Positions 1 through 9,100 of a DNA stretch of 64,000 bases are shown here, piece after piece. Within the stretch, counting starts at the first letter, position 1, and each line of letters begins with the position of its first letter. The position numbers and the translations under genes are program-made. The notes under the pieces are model-generated. The model was not told where the DNA came from. It saw only the letters and a list, made by a program, of their open reading frames with translations, and made no database searches. This stretch comes from Treponema saccharophilum DSM 2985 (GTDB lineage: Bacteria > Spirochaetota > Spirochaetia > Treponematales > Treponemataceae): contig NZ_AGRW01000049.1 in assembly GCF_000255555.1 (NCBI RefSeq), positions 62,001 through 126,000 of the forward strand, read 5' to 3'.

Positions 1-234
1 CTCGCCCCCGGAAAGTAGCGACGCGCACGAAGGGCAGCGAGGCGGCGGCGGGAGGAGGAATGTCGACGCGCAATCAGCGCAGAGCGGATACACGACAGTC
101 CTCCGCCCGCATCCCGCGCACACCTCGCCGCCGAAAACGAACGACAGCGCGGCACGGAAAACGGACAGCAGGAAGAAAAAAATCCTGAACGGCGGCTCGG
201 TAAACGAGAACGGGAACAGCAGCATCGAAAACAT
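1..234 (-). CDS. ComF-family phosphoribosyltransferase, N-terminal part only
   Basis: The frame runs off the left edge; only the first 78 residues are present. After a hydrophobic start (MFSMLLFPFS) come paired zinc-ribbon cysteines, CAGCGRR at about 39-45 and LCADC at 51-55, then CPSC at 67-70. This CxxC spacing is typical of the N-terminal zinc finger of ComFC/GntX-type amidophosphoribosyltransferase-like proteins, which take part in DNA uptake or purine-related metabolism. The PRPP loop would lie outside the window. An AGAGG motif lies 13 bases before the chosen ATG, which is far, so the start is uncertain. It follows mutS in the same direction. Confidence 0.6.
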   Translation of the reverse strand, partial: MFSMLLFPFSFTEPPFRIFFFLLSVFRAALSFVFGGEVCAGCGRRTVVYPLCADCASTFLLPPPPRCPSCASLLSGGE

Positions 235-328
235 ACGGCATAAATATCCTCTCGACGCGCGCCTTTTTTCAAAAACCCCTTATAATTTTCTGTTATACGC
301 CGTCATCTCGCCGACCGCACGCGAAAAA

Positions 329-2974
329 TCACGTTCCGGAAAGCGCCGACTTCCACCGTTCGATAATCTGCAAAGCCTGCTTCGGCGTTATCTCGTCCGT
401 GTCGACCGACAAGATTTCCTCAAGAACAATCTCCTCGTCCGAGAAAAGCCCCGGCATCGTGACGGAAAGGCGCGGGTTCGGCGGGACGTCGGGGACGGTT
501 GACGTCTCAATCCTGCATGAACCGGAACCGGCAGAATCCTGCAGGGAGGAAAGAATCTCGGACGCCCTTTTTATGACGGTCTGAGGGATTCCCGCGAGGG
601 ACGCGACGTGGATTCCGTACGAATTCTCGCTCGCGCCCTCCTTCATCTTCCTCAAAAAGACGACCTTGTCCCCGTCTTCAAGGACGTCCATGCACATCAG
701 CTTGAGCGACGGATGGACCATTCTCGTAAGCTCGTGGTAATGCGTCGCAAAAAGCGTCTTGCACTGTATCGTGTTGAGAAGATATTCCGAGACTGCCCAT
801 GCAATCGAAAGCCCGTCCTCGGTGGATGTCCCGCGCCCGACCTCATCCATTATGACGAGCGATTTTCTCGTCGCGCCGCGCAGAATGTACGCGGTCTCCG
901 TCATCTCCACGAGGAACGTCGACTCGCCGCGCGCGAGGTTGTCGCTCGCGCCGACGCGGCAGAATATTCTGTCGACGACGCCGACATGCGCCTCTTCGGC
1001 AGGAACATACGAGCCTATTTGCGCCATCAGCGCGAGAAGGGCGTTCTGCCTGAGATAGGTCGATTTTCCCGCCATGTTCGGCCCCGTTATGAGACCGAAG
1101 GACGCGCTTCCGTCTCCGGCCGACGACACGACGATATCGTTCGGAACGAATTCCCCGGACGGAAGATGCGCCTCGACTACGGGATGGCGGCCGCCGACGA
1201 CGCGGAACACGTCCCCGTCATCGACGACGGGGCGCACCCACCTGTTGAGGACGGCCGAAGAAGCGAGCGCCGAAACGACGTCGACGTACGCGATTTTATG
1301 GGCGACGGAAAGAATATACGAGGACTCCGCGGCAATCTTCGCGCGAATCTCCGCGAAAAGGGCGCGCTCCGTCTCGACGATTCTCGACGCGGCCTCGTTC
1401 ATCTGCCTCTCGATTTCCTGAAGGCGCGGCGTCGTGAACCGGTCGGAATTCGTGAGGGAGCGGCGCATTATGAAATGTGGCGGAACCTGGGAAACTTTCC
1501 CGCGCGTTATCTCGATGTAATATCCGGAAATCGAATTCACCTTTATGCGCAGGTTCTGGATGCCGGTCAGACGCTGCTCCTCCGCGGCGTACTCCTCAAG
1601 GATTCGGCCGGCGTTCTCCTGCATATCGCGGTAGCCGTCAAGCTCGGACGACCATCCCGCCTTCACGACGCGCCCGTCCCCGAACGTTGTCGAAGGGTCT
1701 TCTTCTATAGAAGAGGATATCAGCGCGGATATCTCCCTCGCCTTTTCCAGCTCGAAAGTCCCGAAACCGGCAGCGGAAAGTTTCTCCGCCATCCGTATCC
1801 ACGCGTCGAGGCTCGCGCGCAACGCCTGCAAATCCTTCGCATGGGCGCGTTCCATCGCAATCCTTCCGGCGAGGCGCTCGACGTCGAGTATCGACGACAA
1901 AAGGCTTTCGGCGTCATCCCTCATTCCTCCGTTGCCGAAGAAGAAGGACACGTCATCCTGCCGCATCTTTATATCGCCGACGGAGCGGAGCGGATAAAGG
2001 AGCCACGAGCGAAGGAGCCTCCGCCCCATCGCGGTCCTCGTGCGCGCGATAACCTCAAGAAGGGAGAACTGCGCGCTTCCGTCGCGGAGGTTCGCGACAA
2101 TCTCAAGGTTCCGCCGGGAAGAGTCGTCCATCATGACGAACTGGCTGTCCTTGTATACTTTTATCGAATTGATGTGCGGGGTCGCCGTAATCGTCATTTT
2201 CTGGACGTAGTCGAGAAGGAACCCCGCCGGCGGAACTTCGGGCGAAAGCTCGGAAAGCGAGAACGACTTGAGGTTCTTCGTCCCGAACTGCGCGCAAAGC
2301 CTTCCGAACGATTTTTCGGCGTCGAAATTCCAGTCCGGGTAATACGAGCAGGCAATCCCGCCGTCAAGCGAAATGAGGCGCTGCACGGTATCGTTTCTCC
2401 GAAGCGATTCGGGAAGGATAAGCTCCCTCGGATGCGCGCGCCCCAGCTCCTTCGAGAAGGACTCCTCCATGTCGGAGACGGACCAGGACGTCGCGAAAAA
2501 ATCAGCCGTCGTCACGTCGACGAATGCGAATCCGGCAGACTGCCCCCTGACGAAAAGGCACGCGAGGAAGTTGTTCGCCACGCCCTCAATATAATCCCCG
2601 TCAACGGCAGTTCCCGGCGTTATGACCTCCACCACCTTCCGTTCCGTAAGCCCCTTTCCCGTCGGCTCCGAAACCTGCTCGCACACGGCGACGCGCTTCC
2701 CGCACCGCAAAAGCCGCGCGATGTACCGCTTCGACGCGTGATACGGAATCCCGCACATCGGCTGCGAGCCGCGATGAGTCAGCGTGAGGTTCAGGAGGCG
2801 GGAAATCTCCACCGCATCGTCGTTGAACATCTCGTAAAAATCACCGACGCGGAAGAAAAGGACCTCGTCCTTGTATGTTTCCTTCATCTCCTGATATTGG
2901 CGCATCAGCGGCGTATCCTCCATCGAACCCGACTTGGACGGAACGCAGCCCGCGACGACGCTGTCCTTTCCCAT
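329..2974 (-). CDS. mutS: DNA mismatch repair protein MutS
   Basis: 881-residue mismatch-recognition ATPase. The mismatch-contacting GDFYEMF motif is at residues 44-50. The core/clamp domains follow, then the ATPase domain with Walker A GPNMAGKST at about 631-639, Walker B with DEVGRGTST at about 710, and an FATHYHEL motif. A C-terminal helix-turn-helix dimerisation tail completes the usual MutS1 length. The frame is open further upstream into skp, but the ATG at 2974 has a strong GGAGG Shine-Dalgarno and the family N-terminus begins there, so the longer start is rejected. It is last of the tamB-bamA-skp-mutS group, an order also seen in T. pallidum. Confidence 0.97.
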   Translation of the reverse strand: MGKDSVVAGCVPSKSGSMEDTPLMRQYQEMKETYKDEVLFFRVGDFYEMFNDDAVEISRLLNLTLTHRGSQPMCGIPYHASKRYIARLLRCGKRVAVCEQVSEPTGKGLTERKVVEVITPGTAVDGDYIEGVANNFLACLFVRGQSAGFAFVDVTTADFFATSWSVSDMEESFSKELGRAHPRELILPESLRRNDTVQRLISLDGGIACSYYPDWNFDAEKSFGRLCAQFGTKNLKSFSLSELSPEVPPAGFLLDYVQKMTITATPHINSIKVYKDSQFVMMDDSSRRNLEIVANLRDGSAQFSLLEVIARTRTAMGRRLLRSWLLYPLRSVGDIKMRQDDVSFFFGNGGMRDDAESLLSSILDVERLAGRIAMERAHAKDLQALRASLDAWIRMAEKLSAAGFGTFELEKAREISALISSSIEEDPSTTFGDGRVVKAGWSSELDGYRDMQENAGRILEEYAAEEQRLTGIQNLRIKVNSISGYYIEITRGKVSQVPPHFIMRRSLTNSDRFTTPRLQEIERQMNEAASRIVETERALFAEIRAKIAAESSYILSVAHKIAYVDVVSALASSAVLNRWVRPVVDDGDVFRVVGGRHPVVEAHLPSGEFVPNDIVVSSAGDGSASFGLITGPNMAGKSTYLRQNALLALMAQIGSYVPAEEAHVGVVDRIFCRVGASDNLARGESTFLVEMTETAYILRGATRKSLVIMDEVGRGTSTEDGLSIAWAVSEYLLNTIQCKTLFATHYHELTRMVHPSLKLMCMDVLEDGDKVVFLRKMKEGASENSYGIHVASLAGIPQTVIKRASEILSSLQDSAGSGSCRIETSTVPDVPPNPRLSVTMPGLFSDEEIVLEEILSVDTDEITPKQALQIIERWKSALSGT

Positions 2975-3071
2975 CAAAACCCCTCCAAAAAAACAACGAA
3001 AGGCGGAACGAATCCCGCCGAAAAAAAGAGCCGGGACGAATCCCGACTCGAACGACTGCGGAACAGGACGC

Positions 3072-3587
3072 CTAGCGGTCCAGCTCCGATATAACCTTGT
3101 CCGTGACGTCGACGGAATTGCTGTACCAGAGAATCGAGCGGTCATCCTGAAGACTGAGGATTACGGAAAGCCCCTCGTTCTCGGCGACCCGCTCAATGAC
3201 CTTGTAAAGCTTGTTGTAGAATTCGTTTGAATTCCTGAGGCTGTTGCGAAGATTCTCAAGCTCCAGGTTCTTCGATTTTGTGTATTCGGTAAGGCTGTCC
3301 GTTTTCTTGACGATGTCGGCGTCGAGCCTTGCGGCAAGCTGCTCGTCCGCGTTGAGCTCGGCATCAGCCTTCTGCTGCTTGAGGCGGCGGATTTCCTCCG
3401 TGCGCTTCGAAATCTCCTTCTGAGCCTCAGCCTTTTTCGAATCATACGAACGCATAGGAGCGGACGTCCTGAAATACGCCTGATAAACCTTCGCCGTGTC
3501 AACGACGCCGAATCTCGTTATCTGCTGCGCGGCGGCGGAAAATGAAATCGCGAGCGCGACAGAAAGCGCAATGAAAAACCTCTTCAT
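3072..3587 (-). CDS. skp: Skp/OmpH-family periplasmic chaperone
   Basis: 171-residue secreted protein. Residues 1-20 are a signal peptide ending near SAAAQQ. The mature part opens with the family signature RFGVVDTAKVYQ and continues as a charged alpha-helical hairpin (about 45-125) that would form the tentacles of the trimeric chaperone. The C-terminal segment has the short beta-strand pattern of the trimerisation body. Skp carries unfolded outer-membrane proteins across the periplasm to the BAM complex, which fits its place immediately after bamA. A G-rich ribosome-binding site (AGGGGG) precedes the ATG. Confidence 0.9.
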   Translation of the reverse strand: MKRFFIALSVALAISFSAAAQQITRFGVVDTAKVYQAYFRTSAPMRSYDSKKAEAQKEISKRTEEIRRLKQQKADAELNADEQLAARLDADIVKKTDSLTEYTKSKNLELENLRNSLRNSNEFYNKLYKVIERVAENEGLSVILSLQDDRSILWYSNSVDVTDKVISELDR

Positions 3588-3614
3588 AAAAGAAGCCCCC
3601 TAAAATATCAAGGC

Positions 3615-3641
3615 GCGGAAAAAGGGAACGCCCCTTTCCGC
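3615..3641 (-). other. Intercistronic hairpin between bamA and skp
   Basis: GCGG-A-run-GGG pairs with CCC-TTT-CCGC around an AACG loop, giving roughly ten base pairs with a small bulge. No T-run follows on the minus strand, so this is not a standard terminator. It lies in the 104-base gap between bamA and skp and could be a processing or stability element. Confidence 0.35.
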
Positions 3642-3691
3642 CCATCTTTCGGAAAATCGGACCGCCCGCGCCCGGCGGACGGAAAACGCGG

Positions 3692-6130
3692 CTATCTATT
3701 CGTGATGACGAACGACAGGACGAACTGCCACTTGTCTTCCCAGCTGATGCTTCCGTCCTCTATCCTGAACGTGTTCGCGAAAAGGAGCCTGAGCGGGAAC
3801 TGCGGGATGAGGAAGCGGACGCCGGGGCCCGTGCTGAAGTAGAAATCCTCGACGGACAAATCGTGGAACAGCGCGTCGGGGCTATCCTTGATGACCGCGG
3901 CATCGCCGAACCAGTCGAGCGCGAGGACGTTCGGGATGACGGGAACGCGGAGCTCAACCGTGTTGTTCCACGCCGCTTTTCCGCGCACTTTGTTGTAGAT
4001 GTCCGTCCATCCCCTTCCGTTGAACATTCCGTCTATGTAGAGCTTGCTCGAATCCCCGATTCCCGAGCCCGGTGCCGGGAAAAGAAGCGCGAGGTTCGAG
4101 TATCCCATGAGAACAGCCTTGAAATTCCACGACTCGGTGACGTTTATGTCGAACAGCGTGAAGTATTTCTCGAGTTTCGTGTCCGTCTTGAGGAAGAATT
4201 CCGTTTCGATCGGCGTGAGACCGTACCATGTAAGACGCTCGCTCGCGAACCATCCGCGCGACGGGTTGTAGTTTATGTTCCTGTCGTCCACCGAGAACGA
4301 CGCCCAGACGGAATTCTGCCATCCCCAGTTGTTCGCGTACTCGCTGACGGACGTATCGACGGGAATCCACAGCTCGGAGTCGTATATGTTGTTGAGGAGG
4401 CTTCCGTTCACGCCGCCGGCAAGCGATATGATTGCCCAGTCCGGCGTCCACCTTCTGCCGACGGAGAAGCCGAGCGCCCACTTCCAGCGCTCGTACTGCA
4501 TGTAGTACGAGTCGTCGTCCACCGTTCCGTCGCCGGCAATGGAAAGCCTGTACGCGTATTTGTTCGAATGCGAAATCTCCGTGCTTACCGAAGCGCTGAG
4601 CGGGAGCCCGAGGAACCAGTTCTCCGAAAGGCTGAGGCTCAGCGACTGCTCGTTCGTCGCGATGGTCGAGGACACGCCGACAGACCTTCCCGAGCCGCGT
4701 ATGTTCGAGTCCTGCCACTTCGCGAAAAGCGCGAACGGAAGCTCGTCCGGGTCTGACACGCCGGAGAACGTGACGCCGAATTCTACGGACGTCGTGGACT
4801 GCTCGTCAACGTTGAACACGAGGTCGACGAGGTTCTCCTCGGAGCCGGGAAGATACTGCCAGTCGACGTTGCTGAAATACTGGAGGTTCCTCAAATTTCT
4901 CAGACCAGTCTCAATCTTCGTCTTCGAGAAGATGTCGCCGACCTGAATCGGAATCTCGCGCGTTATGACGTGCTCCTTCGTCTTGTTGTTTCCTTTTATG
5001 GAGACGCTCTCCACGTGGCTTCTGGAATTCTCCGTGATGATGAACGTGTACGAGACGGTCTTGTTCTCCGAATCCTTGTTCTCGACCGGCCGGAACCTGT
5101 TCGCCGTGTAGCCGTTCTCGTAATAGAGGTCCGTAATTCCCGTCAGGCTCTCCTGAAATTTCGTGATGTTGAAAACAGCGCCCGGCTGAATCTTCATCTT
5201 GGAAAGAAGCTCCTCGTCGGAGAAAATCTCGTTGCCGCTGAATTCGATTCCGGAATACGTGTAGCGCTCGCCTTCCTGGATGTGGAACGTTATCGTAAGC
5301 TCGTCGCGGCGCTTCTCCTCGTTCGGGGTGACCGTCTTGGTGACGTCGTCCGACTTGACGTCGATATATCCGATGTTCTGGTAATACAGGGCGATAAGCT
5401 TCTTGTCGATTTCGAGCATCGACTCCTGGAACGCGCCCTTCGAGAGGAATCCCGCCTCCTTGAGCCTAATCTTCTTTTTCAGAGTCTTCGCGGAGACAGC
5501 CTTCGTCCCCGTGAATTTTATCTCGGTGATGACCGTCGCGCGCCCCTCGTCAATCGTAAAGAGGACGTCGATTCCCTTCTCAGTCTCCTTCGTGGACGAC
5601 GAAACCTTCACGTTCGTGAATCCCTTCTCAAGGTAGAGCGAGCGGATTGCGCGCTCCTCGTAGGCGAGTTTTCCCGCGATGAAGATTTCCTTCTCCTTCA
5701 TGGAGACGGCATCCTTGATTTCCGCCGTGCGCACCTGCCTGTTTCCCGTGACGAGAATCCTCCGCACGGAAGGCTTCTCCTTGACGACGAACGTTATGTC
5801 GACCGTGTTTCCGCGGCCGGAACTGCTGACCTGCGGCTCAATCTCGTCGAAGAGGTCTATCGCATAAATCCTGTCGAGAAGATTCTGGTACACCTCGTCG
5901 GTGAACATCTCGCCGATAAACCCGCTCGACACGCCGTCGACATCCTTGCTGTCCGTGTGCTTCAGCCCCTTGAACGAGACGGAGCGGATGGGCTTTCCGT
6001 AATACCAGTCCCCGTCGGACATCTCCGTCGCGCCGGAAGGTTCTTCCGCCTCGTCGGCGGAAACCGGCAGGGCAAAGAAAGAAAAAAGCAGGGTGACTGC
6101 AAAAAGGATGGGGAGACAATTACGTTTCAT
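3692..6130 (-). CDS. bamA: Outer-membrane protein assembly factor BamA
   Basis: 812 residues. A signal peptide (ends near PVSADEAEE) is followed by tandem POTRA domains over about 35-430, visible as repeated blocks with conserved glycines such as VTGNRQVRTAEI, FTGTKAVSAKTL, FSGNEIFSDEEL and IKGNNKTKEHVI. A C-terminal 16-strand barrel domain follows, with a GRGW-type segment (NGRGWTDIYN) and a terminal aromatic-containing strand. It is the insertase of the BAM complex. GGAG sits 6 bases before the ATG. The tamB stop is only about 20 bases upstream, so the two are co-transcribed. T. pallidum TP0326 is the counterpart. Confidence 0.96.
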   Translation of the reverse strand: MKRNCLPILFAVTLLFSFFALPVSADEAEEPSGATEMSDGDWYYGKPIRSVSFKGLKHTDSKDVDGVSSGFIGEMFTDEVYQNLLDRIYAIDLFDEIEPQVSSSGRGNTVDITFVVKEKPSVRRILVTGNRQVRTAEIKDAVSMKEKEIFIAGKLAYEERAIRSLYLEKGFTNVKVSSSTKETEKGIDVLFTIDEGRATVITEIKFTGTKAVSAKTLKKKIRLKEAGFLSKGAFQESMLEIDKKLIALYYQNIGYIDVKSDDVTKTVTPNEEKRRDELTITFHIQEGERYTYSGIEFSGNEIFSDEELLSKMKIQPGAVFNITKFQESLTGITDLYYENGYTANRFRPVENKDSENKTVSYTFIITENSRSHVESVSIKGNNKTKEHVITREIPIQVGDIFSKTKIETGLRNLRNLQYFSNVDWQYLPGSEENLVDLVFNVDEQSTTSVEFGVTFSGVSDPDELPFALFAKWQDSNIRGSGRSVGVSSTIATNEQSLSLSLSENWFLGLPLSASVSTEISHSNKYAYRLSIAGDGTVDDDSYYMQYERWKWALGFSVGRRWTPDWAIISLAGGVNGSLLNNIYDSELWIPVDTSVSEYANNWGWQNSVWASFSVDDRNINYNPSRGWFASERLTWYGLTPIETEFFLKTDTKLEKYFTLFDINVTESWNFKAVLMGYSNLALLFPAPGSGIGDSSKLYIDGMFNGRGWTDIYNKVRGKAAWNNTVELRVPVIPNVLALDWFGDAAVIKDSPDALFHDLSVEDFYFSTGPGVRFLIPQFPLRLLFANTFRIEDGSISWEDKWQFVLSFVITNR

Positions 6131-6149
6131 AAGAACTCCAGTTTTTTAA

Positions 6150-9100
6150 TCAAAATGAGTGTTTCCATGATAATGTGATTGATGTTGAGGGAAGCCACAT
6201 ATTGTTCTGAATCGACTCTATATCAGGGGAAACCCCCAGGCGGATATTCACGAACGGGGATGCCATCTCGAATCCGAATTCCGGTTGGAAAACCAGCCCG
6301 TCAACGGAATTCCCGTCCGCAAGTTTCGTCTCGTCGTAAACCCAGTGGAACATGGCGTCTACATAAATCGCACTGCCGAAATACTTACCGATGTAAACAG
6401 TAGAATTGTCGAAAAAGTTACTGAATGTGACCTGACCGTCCTCATCATCCTTATCCTGGCTGAACCCCTGCTTTATGGCGTTCTGCAGCACGTTGGTTCG
6501 GATTGAGAATATATCAAAATTGCAGAGTTCCCGCAACGCATTTTCAATCTCGCGGATGACCGTCGCCTGCACGAGATAATCGCCGCCGGCAAGCGCAATC
6601 GACGATATGTTGTCGGAATCCGCGGTGAGGACTTCGCCGAGAAGCTCCATAATCTCGTATTCCGATTTCGCGGGCGTCGCCGAGAAAACCGGGTTGAACT
6701 TGCTCACGGGCTGGTTCTCCGCGGAAAGGACAATCGTGACGCGGTTTCCCTCGGAGTCGCGCTCCTTCGTCTCTGCACGGATTGTGACGCGCGGGTCGAT
6801 TCCGTCCTGCGTCTCGTTGAAGGATATGAGCCCGTTCTTGAGGTAGAAGTTCCTGTTGAGCCACGCGACTTCCCCGCCGTGCAGGGAGACGTCCCCGACG
6901 ATGGAGAATTCCCCCGAGCGCGTGTCGAACGAGAAATCGATCGGCGTGTTCGGCGCGAGGACGCCGCGCATGAACGGGTTGAACAGGATGCGCACGTTCT
7001 GCCCCACGTTCACGCGGAGGTCGGCGGCGACGTTCATCATCATCGCGGGAGCCGCTTCCTCCGGCTTCTTCTTCGCCTCGTCGTCCTTTTTCTCCTTCTC
7101 CTTCTTTTTCTTCGACTTCCCGAATATCTTCTCCATGCTGAGCTTGCTGTTTTTTATGAGGGAGTCCATCAGCCCCTCGAACGAAAGCTGGTTCTGGAGC
7201 TCGCTGGCGACAATCTCAAGGTCGGTGTTGTCGGCGTAGAGGCTTCCGCTGACGACAATCTCGTCGGGCATGGAAATCGACAGGGAGACGTCGGCGCGCG
7301 CGTCGCCCTTGAGGTGCATGAACGGCATCGTCATGTCAACGGGAAGACCGCGGAATTTCTTTGTCGAGACGCGCACGGAGACGTTCGCGATGCTCCACCG
7401 GTCGAACGTGATGTCGGAGCTGAGCGCGACGGCGCCCTTCCCGCACGAGAAGACGGTCTCGGGCATGTTCACCCCGTCGGCACCGGCGGCGACCTGCACC
7501 GCGGACGCCGTCAGAGGATACGGGGAGAACGCCGGGACGCTCAGCGAGAAGTCGCCGATATCGACGAATCCCGCGAATTCGGGGTCGGTCGTCAGCCCCG
7601 AAATCCTGACGTTCCCGGAAAGATGCCCCGAGCCGAACGATATCATCGGGATGTCCACGACATCGCAGACGCGCGCGAGGTCGCACTCGATTCCCGACAT
7701 GATGAAATCCATGCCGCCGCCCTCAAGCCGCCCGTCAAGGTCGAACGCGAGCGTCGGGTTCCGCCCCGTCGATGCCGTTATGTGCCCGCCGACGACGGAC
7801 GCGTGGAATCCCTTCCTGTTGTCCGTGAAGACGTCAATCTGCCCCGGCTCCCCGTCCTGCCCCGGAATGTGCACGACGTTCAGCGTGAACGGCATCGCAT
7901 GGCGGAACATCGTTCCGGTCGCGCCCGGAGAGCTTACCGAGACGGAGAAGAAATCGGGAACCGCTATCGGAGACGCCGGCGCGCCGTCAAGAACGCTCGT
8001 CAGCGTCATATCAAGGGGAACGTGCAAGTCGCGCCCCGCGAGCGAGATGTCCGCGACTGCCGATGCCGTCCCGCAAAGCGTCCCCGCATCGATTGCCGCT
8101 GAGAAACCGGAAAGCCGGAAGAAAGCCCACGACGCGGAGACATCGGTGACGTTGAGCCCGTTGTCGTCGAGCACGATGACGCCCCTCGCGTCGAAATCGT
8201 ACCCGGAAAGCAGCATCGACGCCTTCCTGACGTCAATCGAGACGAACGGATTCTTTATCGTCCCGGTCGCGCTCACCGTCGCGTCGATTACGTTCCCGGC
8301 GTTCTGGTTCGGAAGGAAACGCGATGACGGGAACGAGTCGACGGAAACGTTCGCGGAGAGATAGAAGTCGTTGAGGACGGACTCGGCTGAAAGCGGGAGG
8401 TGGCTCGGATTCGAAAGGTTCGCGGAGACGGAGACTGACTCGGGCGAGTACGGGTTCTTTCCGCCAAGCTCAAGGCTCGCGTAATCGATGGTTCCGTCGG
8501 AGAGATACCAGTTCACGCTCCCCGAAAAATCGAGCTGCGACGACCTGTCGGAATACGTGAGCGCGGAAAAGTCGAAGCCGTAGTTCGCGAGCCGCCCCGT
8601 GAACGAGACGCGCGGCTCCATCGGAAGTGCGCCCGTAGCCTCGGAAAGCTCGCAGCGCGCGACGTTGACGTCGATTCCGTCGGCGGCGCTCCAGGCGAAC
8701 GTGGACATCGTCGAGGCCGTGAATATGTACGTGCCGAGCGGAACGGGAAGCTGGTTGAACTGGACGAACCCGCTCACGCCGTCCGAAAATCCCGTCTCGG
8801 CGATGCTGACCATCGACTCGAAACCGTAATTGCCGGAAAGGGAAATCCACTGCGGCGTTATGTTCCCCGAAAGCGAGTACGGCAGCGAATTCGCGAGGAG
8901 GTCGCACCTGAACGATATGTCGTCGAACCCCGCGGACAAATCGACCGACGCCGTAGCCTGAACGCCCACGTCACCGTAGCGCAGGTTGAAGCTGCTTATC
9001 TGAATCGACTGGGACGTTCCGTCCGCCGCCGCGAAGAGAATCCTGTCGCTCGAGCTTCTCTCGTCGGCGAAGATGCAGTTCGGCGCGTTGAACGTATACT

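Noticed and set aside
608-3094. Very long open frame on the plus strand opposite mutS
   Set aside because: It is antisense to a certain gene, is rich in Arg/Asp/His as expected for a shadow frame in GC-rich sequence, and has no ribosome-binding site or family features.
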